This document shows, one piece after another, positions 1 to 9,424 of a DNA stretch of 64,000 nt (positions within the stretch are counted from its first letter, which is position 1; each line of letters begins with the position of its first letter). The notes under the pieces are model-generated. The model was not told the origin of the DNA. It did not search any database and saw only the letters and a list, made by a program, of their open reading frames with translations. Position numbers and translations under genes: made by a program. This DNA is from a gamma proteobacterium endosymbiont of Lamellibrachia anaximandri (GTDB lineage: Bacteria > Pseudomonadota > Gammaproteobacteria > Chromatiales > Chromatiaceae), in assembly GCA_016756855.1 (NCBI GenBank), contig JAESPD010000006.1, forward strand, positions 47,401-111,400, read 5' to 3'.

Positions 1-36
1 CTCCGCGTTCTTTGCGGCATTGCGGCCTTCGCGTTA
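1..36. repeat. Short-period repeat tract upstream of nifJ
   Basis: The first 36 bases read as units of about nine bases of the type CTCCGCGTT / CTTTGCGGC / ATTGCGGCC / TTCGCGTT. On the other strand this is the CGCGAAG / CGCAAAG type of dispersed repeat, and the hairpin element downstream of ppsA has related arms. The tract is cut by the window edge, so its full length and any partner arm are not visible. The nifJ start follows 35 bases later, and no clear promoter can be assigned in that gap. Confidence 0.45.
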
Positions 37-71
37 CCAACACCCAGGCTGACTGAAACGAGACAGAGACT

Positions 72-3000
72 ATGTTCGGCAAAAAAGAGACCAAGACCTT
101 CAAGTACCCTGGAATCCGCAAGGCGATGGACGGTAATACCGCAGTCATCATGTGCGAGCGTGAGGCATCCGATGCAGCCGGCGCCTATCCCATCACACCG
201 TCGACCCAGATGGGTGAATATTGGGCGGAAGAGATGGCCAAGGGGCATGTGAATATCTCGGACCGCGCTCTGATCTTCGTGGAACCTGAATCTGAACACG
301 CTGCAGCCGCAGTTACCGCAGGCATGTCAATGACCGGCTTGCGTTCCACCAATTTTTCATCGGCCCAGGGCGTCGCGTTCATGCACGAGTCCCTCTATGC
401 CGCAGCCGGGAAACGCCTTCCCTACGTGCTGAACATCGGTTGCCGCGCCATCACCAAGGCGTCCCTCAACGTCCACTGCGGCCACGATGATTTTCACTGC
501 GTCGACGACACCGGCTTCTTCCAGCTCTTCGCCAACGATGCCCAGGGTGCCGCCGACCTCAACCTGATCGGCCGCAAGATCGCCGAGCTGTCGCTGACCC
601 CATCGGTGGTGGCCCAGGATGGCTTTCTCACCACCCATCTGATCGAACCCCTGCAGGTGCCCGAACGCGAGTTGATCGCGGAATTCCTCGGCCGTCCCGA
701 TGACGAGATCGAATCCCCCACCCCGGCGCAAAAGATGCTCTACGGCGAGAAACGACGTCGCATCCCCATGATCTGGGACGTGGACAACCCGATGCAGTCA
801 GGCGGGGTACAGAACCAGGACGCCTACATGCAGACTCAGGCGGCGCAGCGTCCCTACTTCTACGACCATATCGCCGACCTCACCGAACAGGTGATGGACG
901 AATACTACGAACTGACCGGCCGCCGCTACGACCGCATCGGCAGCTTTAATGCCGACAAGGCCGACTATCTGATCGTAGGCATGGGCTCGATGGTGGTACA
1001 GGCTCGCAGTGTAGCCGAATATCTGGCAAAGACCCGCCAACTGAAGATAGGCGTGGTCGATGTCACCCTGTTCCGCCCCTTCCCCGGCGACCTGCTCGGT
1101 AAAGCGCTACAGGGCAAAAAAGGGGTAGTAGTGCTTGAGCGCACCGACCAACCACTGGCGGAAGATCTTCCACTGATGCGTGAGATACGCGCCTCCCTCT
1201 CCAAGTGCATGGAAAACGGTCAGGCTGACGGTAAGCAACCCTATCCCGACTACGCCACCTACAGAACCCTGAAAGACGCGCCGCGCCTCTACTCCGGCGC
1301 CTACGGCATGGGCTCTCGCGACCTGCAGCCGGAGGGGCTGATCGGCGCAATTGAGAACATGTTGCCCGATGGCGATCAGAAGACTTTCTTCTACCTCGGC
1401 ATCGACTTCGTGCGCGAAGAAGCGGCCAATCCGAAGCAGGAGATCCATATCCAGAAGCTGCTGGATGCCTACCCCAATGTGGGCGAACTTTCGGTGCACG
1501 GCTCCGAAAACCCCAATCTGATGCCGGAAGGTTCCATCACGGTACGCATGCACTCGGTGGGGGGCTGGGGCGCCATCACTACCGGCAAGAACCTGGTGAT
1601 GACCCTCTACGACCTGCTCGGCTACGAGATCAAGGCGAACCCGAAGTATGGATCCGAAAAGAAGGGTCAGCCCACCACCTACTATCTGTCAGCGGCCCCC
1701 ACGCCGATCCCGCTCAACTGCGAATACCACTATGTGGACGTGGTGCTGAGCCCCGATCCCAACGTATATAGCCATTCCAACCCGCTCTCCGGCCTGAAAA
1801 AAGGCGGCACCCTGATCATCCAGTCCAGTCTGGAGAGTCCCGAGGCGGTCTGGGCCAGCTTTCCACGCTGGATGCAGCAGCAGGCAGTGGAGAACGAGAT
1901 CCAGATCTTCTACATCGACGGCTTCAAGATCGCCCGGGAAGAGGCCTCCAATCCGGAGCTGCAGCTGCGCATGCAGGGCAACGCCTTCCAGGGGGCCTTC
2001 TTCGCCGGTTCACCATTGTTGGAGATGGCCGGTCTCGACGAAAACAAGCTGTTCAAATCGATCGAAGACCAGTTGCAGGACAAGTTCGGCGCCAAAGGCA
2101 AACGCGTAGTGGATGACAACCTGCGCATCGTGCGCCGTGGTTTCGACGAGATCCACTCCATCACCGATATGCAGGTGGGTCCCCAAAGCGTCAGCCAGCT
2201 GAAGAAAGAGATCGGTCTGCCGGTTATGCTGAAACAACTGCCCGAAAGCAGCGGCGGCATCTCCGACATACACCGCTTCTGGGAACAGACCGGCAGCTTC
2301 TACGCCAGCGGCAAGGGTTCCGACAACCTGGCCGACCCCTATCAGGCACTGTCGTTGGTACCCGCCTCCACCGGCATCTTCCGTGATATGACCCAGATCC
2401 GCTTCGAATATCCGAAGTGGGTGGCTGAGAACTGCACCGCTTGCGGTGACTGCTATACCATCTGCCCCGACTCTTCGATCCCCGGCCTGGTCAACACCGT
2501 CGGCGAAATCTTCACATCAGTCATCAACAGGATCGAGACGGGGGGCATGCCGACCCAGTACCTGCGCCGTGAAACCCGCAAGGTGGAGAAGCGACTGCGC
2601 GAACTGATCAATGAACAGGGCGAGAGCGCCGAGGTACGCACCTTGCTCGACCGGGCGATCCTCGAAACCATCGCTGCAAGTGACCAGGAGGAGGATGCCG
2701 AGGACACAGAAACACGCAGAAGCGACCTGGAGGCGGAGTTCGGCCGCTTTGTCGATGCGCTGGGCAGCTTCGATTTCGCTGCCACCAAGCCCTACTGGAA
2801 CCTCAAAGAGAAGAAGGCGCCCAACTCTGGCGGACTCTTCTCCATCACCATCAACCCCTATACCTGCAAGGGCTGCATGGAGTGCATCGATGTCTGTGAC
2901 GACTTGGCGTTGATCGCCGAACCGCAGGACGACGCAGCCATCGAAAAGATGCGCAACGACTGGAACTTCTGGCTCGACCTGCCCACCAGCAACGAGTCCT

Positions 3001-5009
3001 ACAATCGCATTGACGATCTCGACGAGAAGATCGGCGCACTACAGACCCTGTTGCTCGACAAACAGAACTACAGCTCGATGGACTGCGGCGACGGCTCCTG
3101 CCTCGGCTGCGGCGAAAAGACCGCCACCCATCTCTTCACCGGTACAGTAACTGCGCTGATGCAGCCACGGGTAAAAAAGGAACTGACCAAACTGGACAAT
3201 CTGATCGCCGGTCTGGAACAACACATCCGCCTCAAGCTCGCCTCCGGTGTCGACCTGAGTGACCCGGACGCCCTCATCAACGCAGCGGATAGCAACGAGG
3301 GCGACCTGACCCTCTCCCGCCTCAGCGACAGCATCGACCCAGACCACGAAAGCACCCTGGTGGACAAGGAGTGGCTAAAGTGGGTCACCGGCCTACTCAA
3401 CGAGCTGCGCGATCTGCACTGGCGCTACCGCGAGGGACCGACCAAGAATGGCCGCGCGGAGATGGGCATTGTCAACGCCACCGGCTGTACCTCGGTATGG
3501 GGATCCACCTATCCCTTCAACCCCTATCCGTTCCCCTGGACCAGCCATCTGTTCCAGGACAGCCCATCCGTCGCAATGGGGCTGTTCGAAGGCCACATGG
3601 CGAAGATGGCAGACGGATTCAAGGCGATCCGCTGCGCCGAACTTGAACTGGCCGGCAAATACAACCCAACGGAACATGAGCCCTTCTTCCAGCAGTACAG
3701 CTGGAAAAAGTTCACAGACGAAGAGTGGCTGATGTGCCCGCCGGTGGTCGCGGTGGGCGGCGACGGCGCCATGTACGACATCGGCTTCCAGAACCTCTCC
3801 CGGGCACTTGCATCGGGGATGCCGATCAAGGTGCTGGTGCTCGATACACAAGTCTACTCCAACACCGGGGGTCAGGCCTGCACCTCGGGCTTCATCTCTC
3901 AGGTGGCCGACATGTCCCCCTACGGCAAAGCGATGAAAGGCAAAGAGGAGATCCGCAAGGAGATGAGCCTGATCGGCATGGCGCACCGCACCTCGTATGT
4001 GCTGCAGGGCTCTGTCAGCAACACCACCCATCTGATCGAGGGCTATATCGATGGCCTCAACAGCCGCCGTCCGGCACTCTTCAACATCTACGCAGTCTGC
4101 CAGCCGGAGCATGGGGTGGCCGACGACGCCACCGCACGCCAGTCGAAAATTGCCGTGGAATCCCGCGCCTATCCGCTTTTGAAGTTCGACCCGGATGCCG
4201 GCGAGACTCTGCAGGATTGCATCGACCTGGAGGGCAACCCCGCCATCGAGGAGGATTGGCCCTCCTACAGCCTCGATTATATCGATGAGAACAACCAGGA
4301 GGCGAAGCTGGATGTACCCATGACCTTCGCTGACTTCGCCGTTACCGAAGGCCGCTTCCGCAAACACTTTCGCAAAGCGCCGCAGGAGACCTGGGGTGAG
4401 GAGATGATCCCCTTCCACAAGTTCCTCGATCTGGACGAAGACGAGCGCGAGGGTAACTACCCCTACATCTGGGGTGTTGATGGCAAAAACCACCTGATGC
4501 GCATCCTCTGCTCCGCAGAGATCGTCAAATCTGCCGAAGAGCGCCGCCAGTTCTGGCACCAACTCAAGGGCATCGCCGGGGAACTCAATAAGGTCGATGT
4601 CAACGCTTTGGTGGAGCAGGCCAAGGTCGATATGGCCAACCGCCTCAGCTCCACCCTGCTGTCGATGGCTGCATCAGGCAATGCAACTGCGCTGGCGGGA
4701 TCTATTTCAGCAAATGGCCACACTCCTGATGGGGGAAAAGGCGCCGCGCCTGCCGGAGATTTCGAACCTGTCTGGATCGAGACCCCGGAATGCACCGCCT
4801 GCGACGAGTGCACCGATATCAATCCAAAGATCTTCGCCTACAACGACGACAAGCTCGCCGTGGTCATAGATCCCCAGGGAGGTACTTACAAGGACATAGT
4901 CAAGGCAGCAGAGAAGTGCACCGCCGGTTGCCTGCATCCCGGCACCCCCTGGAACATGGCCGAGAAGGATATCGAGAAGCTGGTGAAACGGGCGGAAAAA
5001 TTTCAGTAA
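72..5009 (+). CDS. nifJ: Pyruvate (2-oxoacid):ferredoxin oxidoreductase, large fused form with C-terminal ferredoxin domain
   Basis: Cytoplasmic TPP/iron-sulfur enzyme that interconverts a 2-oxoacid (most likely pyruvate) plus CoA with acyl-CoA, CO2 and reduced ferredoxin. Visible in order: N-terminal POR domain with YPITPS at 39-44; gamma/EKR-type domain at about 480-690; two 4Fe-4S motifs (C788, C791, C794, C798 and C932, C935, C938, C942); a cysteine pair region near 1004-1014; TPP site GDG at 1230-1232 followed by N1264-TGGQ; and a C-terminal ferredoxin-like domain (C1574, C1577, C1580, then C1616 and C1620). At 1645 residues it is far longer than the usual 1170-1200. The extra length is charged insertions around 800-925 and 945-1130 plus the ferredoxin tail. 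It leads a cluster with tpx, rnf and ppsA, which suggests use in pyruvate synthesis or in ferredoxin-NADH coupling. The direction and exact substrate are not shown by sequence. Confidence 0.93.
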   Translation: MFGKKETKTFKYPGIRKAMDGNTAVIMCEREASDAAGAYPITPSTQMGEYWAEEMAKGHVNISDRALIFVEPESEHAAAAVTAGMSMTGLRSTNFSSAQGVAFMHESLYAAAGKRLPYVLNIGCRAITKASLNVHCGHDDFHCVDDTGFFQLFANDAQGAADLNLIGRKIAELSLTPSVVAQDGFLTTHLIEPLQVPERELIAEFLGRPDDEIESPTPAQKMLYGEKRRRIPMIWDVDNPMQSGGVQNQDAYMQTQAAQRPYFYDHIADLTEQVMDEYYELTGRRYDRIGSFNADKADYLIVGMGSMVVQARSVAEYLAKTRQLKIGVVDVTLFRPFPGDLLGKALQGKKGVVVLERTDQPLAEDLPLMREIRASLSKCMENGQADGKQPYPDYATYRTLKDAPRLYSGAYGMGSRDLQPEGLIGAIENMLPDGDQKTFFYLGIDFVREEAANPKQEIHIQKLLDAYPNVGELSVHGSENPNLMPEGSITVRMHSVGGWGAITTGKNLVMTLYDLLGYEIKANPKYGSEKKGQPTTYYLSAAPTPIPLNCEYHYVDVVLSPDPNVYSHSNPLSGLKKGGTLIIQSSLESPEAVWASFPRWMQQQAVENEIQIFYIDGFKIAREEASNPELQLRMQGNAFQGAFFAGSPLLEMAGLDENKLFKSIEDQLQDKFGAKGKRVVDDNLRIVRRGFDEIHSITDMQVGPQSVSQLKKEIGLPVMLKQLPESSGGISDIHRFWEQTGSFYASGKGSDNLADPYQALSLVPASTGIFRDMTQIRFEYPKWVAENCTACGDCYTICPDSSIPGLVNTVGEIFTSVINRIETGGMPTQYLRRETRKVEKRLRELINEQGESAEVRTLLDRAILETIAASDQEEDAEDTETRRSDLEAEFGRFVDALGSFDFAATKPYWNLKEKKAPNSGGLFSITINPYTCKGCMECIDVCDDLALIAEPQDDAAIEKMRNDWNFWLDLPTSNESYNRIDDLDEKIGALQTLLLDKQNYSSMDCGDGSCLGCGEKTATHLFTGTVTALMQPRVKKELTKLDNLIAGLEQHIRLKLASGVDLSDPDALINAADSNEGDLTLSRLSDSIDPDHESTLVDKEWLKWVTGLLNELRDLHWRYREGPTKNGRAEMGIVNATGCTSVWGSTYPFNPYPFPWTSHLFQDSPSVAMGLFEGHMAKMADGFKAIRCAELELAGKYNPTEHEPFFQQYSWKKFTDEEWLMCPPVVAVGGDGAMYDIGFQNLSRALASGMPIKVLVLDTQVYSNTGGQACTSGFISQVADMSPYGKAMKGKEEIRKEMSLIGMAHRTSYVLQGSVSNTTHLIEGYIDGLNSRRPALFNIYAVCQPEHGVADDATARQSKIAVESRAYPLLKFDPDAGETLQDCIDLEGNPAIEEDWPSYSLDYIDENNQEAKLDVPMTFADFAVTEGRFRKHFRKAPQETWGEEMIPFHKFLDLDEDEREGNYPYIWGVDGKNHLMRILCSAEIVKSAEERRQFWHQLKGIAGELNKVDVNALVEQAKVDMANRLSSTLLSMAASGNATALAGSISANGHTPDGGKGAAPAGDFEPVWIETPECTACDECTDINPKIFAYNDDKLAVVIDPQGGTYKDIVKAAEKCTAGCLHPGTPWNMAEKDIEKLVKRAEKFQ

Positions 5010-5078
5010 CAACTTAGGACAAAAAACTATTAAGATCTGTGCTCCGATAATTAACGACCAAACTGTAGAGAAATAAAC

Positions 5079-5576
5079 ATGGCAAAAATTACACTCAAAG
5101 GAAACGAGATCAACACCAGTGGTGAACTGCCTGCCGTCGGTTCCGACGCTCCGGCGTTCAGCCTCACCGCAGGGGATCTGTCCAACAAAGGACTGGAGGA
5201 TTTTTCCGGGAAAAAAGTACTGCTGAACATCGTGCCCAGTCTGGACACAGCAACCTGTGCCGCTTCGGCCCGTAAGTTCAATGAGAACTTCAGCAATCGC
5301 GATGACGCAGTCTGCCTGGTGATCTCCTGTGACCTACCCTTCGCACAAGGCCGCTTCTGCACCGCCGAAGGCCTCGAAAACGTGGTTTCTCTGTCACTGA
5401 TGAAGAGCAAGGCATTTGCCAAGGACTATGGCCTGCTGATCACCGACGGCCCTCTGGAAGGCTTGTGCTCCCGCGCGATCGTCATCGTTGAAGGCGGCAA
5501 AGTAACCTACACCCAGCAGGTTCCCGAGATCGTCGATGAGCCCGACTACGACGCTGCACTGAAAGCCCTGGGCTGA
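5079..5576 (+). CDS. tpx: Thiol peroxidase (atypical 2-Cys peroxiredoxin)
   Basis: Reduces hydrogen peroxide and alkyl hydroperoxides with thioredoxin as reductant. The 165-residue length is normal for Tpx. The peroxidatic cysteine is C60 in the context PSLDTATCAASARKFNE, and the resolving cysteine lies in CDLPFAQGRFC, both matching the family. It sits 69 bases after nifJ and 35 bases before rnfC in the same direction, so co-transcription is likely. A plausible role there is to protect the oxygen-sensitive iron-sulfur proteins encoded on both sides; that role is inference from position. The ribosome binding site is weak. Confidence 0.95.
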   Translation: MAKITLKGNEINTSGELPAVGSDAPAFSLTAGDLSNKGLEDFSGKKVLLNIVPSLDTATCAASARKFNENFSNRDDAVCLVISCDLPFAQGRFCTAEGLENVVSLSLMKSKAFAKDYGLLITDGPLEGLCSRAIVIVEGGKVTYTQQVPEIVDEPDYDAALKALG

Positions 5577-5611
5577 TAACGCCCACAGTATCCTGGGATT
5601 AGGTCAAAGCA

Positions 5612-6952
5612 ATGTCACTGTTTAATCTTTTTGGACGCCCAAGCTTCAATCACGGCATCCATCCGCCAAGCAACAAAACAGTGACAGGCAAGACGCCGAT
5701 ACGTCGTCTGCCCTTTCCCGGGATGCTGGTTATCCCCCTCAACCAGCATATCGGCAAACCTGCCATCCCGATCGTCAGAAAGGGTGATGAGGTGGTACGG
5801 GGACAGCCTGTCGCAAAAGCAGATGGGTTTGTTTCAGTGCCGATACACGCACCTGCCACCGGGCGCATCAAAGGCATCGAACTGATGCCCACTGCCCTGG
5901 GTAAGAATGCGCCCTCCATTCTTCTCGAAGTTTATGAGGGTGCCACCCAGGAAGTGCTCTGGGGAGAGGAACAGACAATTGGTGACATGTCGGATGAGGC
6001 CTTGCGTCAGGCCATTCAGGACAGCGGCATGGTGGGTCTGGGAGGCGCAGCCTTCCCTTCTCACGTCAAGCTCACTATCCCGGAAGACAAGTCTGTTGAC
6101 ACACTGGTAGTCAACGGCTGTGAATGCGAACCCTACCTCAGCTGCGATCACCGCATGATGCTGGAGCATCCCCGTGCTTTGATGCGCGGCATTCGCTATG
6201 CCATGCGCGCCACCGGAACCCAACAGGCGGTAATCGGCATCGAAGACAACAAGATGGACGCAGTGGAGACATTGCGCGCCAACCTGCCCAGAGACGGCAG
6301 CATCAGTGTCGAGGCTGTGGAAACCAAATATCCCCAGGGCTCGGAAAAGATGCTGATCAAATCGCTACTGGGCCGCGAGGTGCCTGCCGGCGGCATACCG
6401 TCTGAAATCGGTGTCGTGGTGAATAATGTCGGCACCCTGGCTGCTCTGGGCCAGTTACTACCCAAAGGGGAGGGTCTGATAGAACGTGTCATCACCGTTG
6501 CCGGTCCCGGAGTCAAACAACCAGGCAACTATCTCGTGCCCCTGGGCACCCCTATCGGATTTGTTTTGGATCAGGTGGGTTATGAAGGATCACAAACCGA
6601 ATTCATTCTCGGTGGGCCGATGATGGGGCCCGCAGTCTCTGCGCTGGATACGCCGGTCACCAAGGGCACTTCCGGGCTGCTGGTGCTCAACGAACCGGAC
6701 ATCGAATCCGAGACGCTGCGGATCTGGCCTTGCATCAGGTGCGCCCGCTGTGTCGACGCCTGCCCGATGCACCTCAACCCCTCACACCTGGGCCAGCTCG
6801 CTGCAAAACGCAAATACGAAACCATGGCTGAGGAATTCCACCTGAACGACTGCTTCGAATGCGGTAGCTGTTCCTATGTCTGCCCCTCGAATATCCCACT
6901 GGTGCAGTATTTTCGTATCGCCAAAGCGATCAACCGAGAGCAGGCGGCTTGA
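5612..6952 (+). CDS. rnfC: Ion-translocating ferredoxin:NAD oxidoreductase subunit RnfC
   Basis: Peripheral NADH/FMN-binding subunit of the Rnf complex. The N-terminus carries the family HGIHPPSNK motif, followed by the flavin/NADH-binding fold and an SLBB-like region. Two 4Fe-4S motifs stand near the C-terminus (CIRCARCVDACP and CFECGSCSYVCP). The protein ends soon after them at 446 residues, so it lacks the long alanine-rich tail of E. coli RsxC (about 740 residues) and resembles the short RnfC of clostridia and Rhodobacter. It is first in an rnfCDGEA order, the clostridial order rather than the E. coli ABCDGE order. It overlaps rnfD by four bases. Confidence 0.95.
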   Translation: MSLFNLFGRPSFNHGIHPPSNKTVTGKTPIRRLPFPGMLVIPLNQHIGKPAIPIVRKGDEVVRGQPVAKADGFVSVPIHAPATGRIKGIELMPTALGKNAPSILLEVYEGATQEVLWGEEQTIGDMSDEALRQAIQDSGMVGLGGAAFPSHVKLTIPEDKSVDTLVVNGCECEPYLSCDHRMMLEHPRALMRGIRYAMRATGTQQAVIGIEDNKMDAVETLRANLPRDGSISVEAVETKYPQGSEKMLIKSLLGREVPAGGIPSEIGVVVNNVGTLAALGQLLPKGEGLIERVITVAGPGVKQPGNYLVPLGTPIGFVLDQVGYEGSQTEFILGGPMMGPAVSALDTPVTKGTSGLLVLNEPDIESETLRIWPCIRCARCVDACPMHLNPSHLGQLAAKRKYETMAEEFHLNDCFECGSCSYVCPSNIPLVQYFRIAKAINREQAA

Positions 6953-7995
6953 AAAAAAGCAAATCACAAATCGAGCTTCGCACCACTCCTCATACCCACG
7001 CCGCTGGTGATGTGGTGAAGATCATGCGCAACGTGGTCTATGCCCTGCTGCCGATTGCCGGTTTCGCGATCTGGCAGTTCGGCCTGAGCGCCCTCGCACT
7101 GCTGATCACGGTCACCCTCAGCTGTCTGCTCACAGAGCGCTTTTTCAACTGGATGGGTAGTGGTTACAACAGCCTTGGAGACTGGTCGGCAACTATCACC
7201 GGCATTCTGCTGGCCCTGACGCTGCCACCCGCCTTTCCGTTGTGGATGGGAGCCGTTGCAGGTATTGCCGCCATTGCATTGGGCAAGGCGCTCTTTGGCG
7301 GACTTGGCATGAACGTGCTCAACCCCGCCCTGGTGGGGCGTGCCTTTGTACAGGCGGCTTTTCCCGTGGCCATTACAACCTGGACCCCTGCCTTCTTCGA
7401 TGGCCGCTTCAGCCAGTTTGCCCCCTCTACACTGGCGTTGCCTTTTCTTCGTCCACCGAGTGTGGACCACTGGATAGAGCTGTTGCAGGTCGACGCCTTC
7501 TCTGGTGCCACTCCCCTTGCCCTGTATAAATTCGAAGGCATTCAGACGGATACCGTCGAACTGTTGACCGGTATGACAACGGGCTCTGCCGGGGAAACCT
7601 CCGCACTGTTGATATTGGTCTGTGGTCTCTATCTTGCCTTTCGACGAATGCTCGACTGGAGAATTCCGCTCACCGTAATGGGCGGTGTGGCACTAACATC
7701 TGCCCTGCTGTCTCTTTTCGATCCTGAACGGGCGCCCGATACGGTATTCATGCTTTTCTCCGGCGGTCTGATGCTGGGCGCCTGGTTCATGGCATCCGAC
7801 ATGGTGGGCTCTCCGGTCACCCCGCTCGGCATCCTCATCTATGGCCTGTTGATCGGATCTCTGACTGTTGTCATCCGTGTCTATGGCGGACTCACCGAAG
7901 GGGTGATGTACGCCATCCTCCTGGGCAATGCGGCCACACCACTCATCGAACAGATTACACAACCCCGTGTCTTCGGGCAGAGGGCAAGTAAGTGA
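6949..7995 (+). CDS. rnfD: Rnf complex membrane subunit RnfD
   Basis: Integral membrane flavoprotein of the Rnf complex, homologous to NqrB. The 348-residue sequence is dominated by hydrophobic helices. It contains the SGAT motif (DAFSGATPLALYK), whose threonine binds FMN covalently in this family. The start is TTG, overlapping the rnfC stop as TTGA, which implies translational coupling. No better in-frame start was seen. It overlaps rnfG in the same way at its 3' end. Confidence 0.94.
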   Translation: MKKSKSQIELRTTPHTHAAGDVVKIMRNVVYALLPIAGFAIWQFGLSALALLITVTLSCLLTERFFNWMGSGYNSLGDWSATITGILLALTLPPAFPLWMGAVAGIAAIALGKALFGGLGMNVLNPALVGRAFVQAAFPVAITTWTPAFFDGRFSQFAPSTLALPFLRPPSVDHWIELLQVDAFSGATPLALYKFEGIQTDTVELLTGMTTGSAGETSALLILVCGLYLAFRRMLDWRIPLTVMGGVALTSALLSLFDPERAPDTVFMLFSGGLMLGAWFMASDMVGSPVTPLGILIYGLLIGSLTVVIRVYGGLTEGVMYAILLGNAATPLIEQITQPRVFGQRASK

Positions 7996-8714
7996 GTGTC
8001 GCGGAAGAGCAGCTGCAGCAACCTGCTACCCCGGCAGGTCCGATGATAAGAACCCTGATGGGCGTCGCCATGCTCTCAGGTCTACTGGTGGTGCTCACCT
8101 TCCATTTCACTAAACCCTATATCGACGAGAACCAGCGCCGCGCCATAGAAGCGGCACTCTTTCAGGTAGTCCCCGGCGCAGTGACGCGGAGGGACTTTAT
8201 GGTGACGGAAAAAGGTATCTTTCCCGCCACGGAAAAGAAACAACCCGGTGACATGCGGTTCTACGCCGGATACGACGACAAGGGAAATTTGCTCGGCATC
8301 GCCGCCAATACAAGAGCCCAGGGTTATGCCAACCTGATCCACCTGCTCTACGGATACGACCCGGTTTGTCAATGCATTCGCGGCATCAAGGTACTGAAAC
8401 TGGCCGAGACCCCTGGGCTGGGTGACAAGATCATTACCGATCCGGTCTTCGTGGCCAACTTCGAGGCGCTGGACGTTAGACTCGCTGAAGACGGAAAGGC
8501 GCTGGCCAATGAGATCGTTACCGTCAAACACGGCAGCAAACAAAATTCGTGGGAGATCGATGCCATCTCCGGCGCCACCATCTCGTCCAAGGCAGTCGGC
8601 AAGGCGCTGAACGAATCAGCAAAGGTACTGTTGCCGATGTTGGTGCCGCATCTTGAAGCCATCGTGACGATAATCGACGAACAGGTGACAGGCGGTGAAG
8701 CCAACAATATGTAG
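7992..8714 (+). CDS. rnfG: Rnf complex FMN-binding subunit RnfG
   Basis: Single-span subunit with a periplasmic domain carrying covalent FMN, homologous to NqrC. One N-terminal membrane helix lies at about residues 16-37. The FMN-attachment motif SGAT is in DAISGATISSKAV near residue 190. The start is GTG overlapping the rnfD stop (GTGA). The stop codon TAG is the last part of the GTAG head of a REP-like palindrome that fills much of the gap to rnfE. The protein is about the usual length (240 residues). Confidence 0.93.
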   Translation: MSVAEEQLQQPATPAGPMIRTLMGVAMLSGLLVVLTFHFTKPYIDENQRRAIEAALFQVVPGAVTRRDFMVTEKGIFPATEKKQPGDMRFYAGYDDKGNLLGIAANTRAQGYANLIHLLYGYDPVCQCIRGIKVLKLAETPGLGDKIITDPVFVANFEALDVRLAEDGKALANEIVTVKHGSKQNSWEIDAISGATISSKAVGKALNESAKVLLPMLVPHLEAIVTIIDEQVTGGEANNM

Positions 8715-8744
8715 GCCCGATCCGCTACGCTTGAACCGGCCTAC
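8711..8744. repeat. REP-like palindrome between rnfG and rnfE
   Basis: A 34-base imperfect palindrome begins GTAGGCC and ends GGCCTAC, with the core TCCGCTACGCTT. The same core recurs in either orientation near 12.8, 20.3 and 29.3 kb. The GTAG head, the terminal complementarity and the extragenic position match gammaproteobacterial REP elements. It overlaps the rnfG stop and lies inside an otherwise tightly packed operon, so it could affect mRNA stability between rnfG and rnfE. Confidence 0.8.
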
Positions 8745-8776
8745 AGACTGATGACCTTTCAATCCGAGATTGAAAC

Positions 8777-9424
8777 ATGGCAAGAAAACAAAACAACACA
8801 ATAACCTGGGATACCTTCTCCGAAGGCCTCTGGCGTGAAAACCCGGTTTTCGCCATGCTCCTCGGTATGTGTCCGGTACTGGCCGTCACCAACTCCGCCA
8901 TCAATGCACTGGCAATGGGGGTTGCAACCACCTTTGTTTTGCTGGCATCCGGCATTCTGATCTCGTTGCTGCGCCGACAGATACCCAAACAGGTGCGCAT
9001 CGCCACCTATATCGTCATCATCGCCACCTTCGTCACTATCGTCGACTACTCCATCCAGGCCATCTCGCTGGATCTATACAACGCACTCGGCGCTTTCATC
9101 CAGTTGATCGTGGTGAATTGCATGATATTGGGACGCGCTGAAGCCTACGCATCAAAGAACAGACCACTGAAGGCATTCGTCAATGCACTGGGCATGGGGG
9201 CCGGTTTTACCTTTGCCCTGCTCTGCCTGGGGGTCGTCAGAGAGGTATTGGGCGCCGGCAAGCTCTTTGGCTTCGACCTCTTCGGGCCACAGTTCGAACC
9301 CTGGGTCGTCATGGTATTGCCCGCCGGAGGTTTCATCGTGCTCGGCGCATGGCTGCTATTGTTTGAATGGTTCAAACAGCGAAAGGCGCTGAGTGAATCA
9401 GAGGCAGTGGTGGAAGCAAGATGA
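8777..9424 (+). CDS. rnfE: Rnf complex membrane subunit RnfE
   Basis: Integral membrane subunit homologous to NqrD and to RnfA. In Nqr and Rnf the two paralogues form an inverted pair around an iron or 2Fe-2S centre. About six membrane helices are visible. The cysteines expected to hold the centre are in LLGMCPVLAVTN and VVNCMILGRAEA. Length 215 residues is normal. It starts with ATG 32 bases after the REP element and overlaps rnfA by ATGA. Confidence 0.94.
   Translation: MARKQNNTITWDTFSEGLWRENPVFAMLLGMCPVLAVTNSAINALAMGVATTFVLLASGILISLLRRQIPKQVRIATYIVIIATFVTIVDYSIQAISLDLYNALGAFIQLIVVNCMILGRAEAYASKNRPLKAFVNALGMGAGFTFALLCLGVVREVLGAGKLFGFDLFGPQFEPWVVMVLPAGGFIVLGAWLLLFEWFKQRKALSESEAVVEAR

Noticed and set aside
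3393..4562. Minus-strand open frame of 389 codons opposite nifJ
   Set aside because: It is the mirror of a strongly conserved coding region, has no family features, and composition explains its length.
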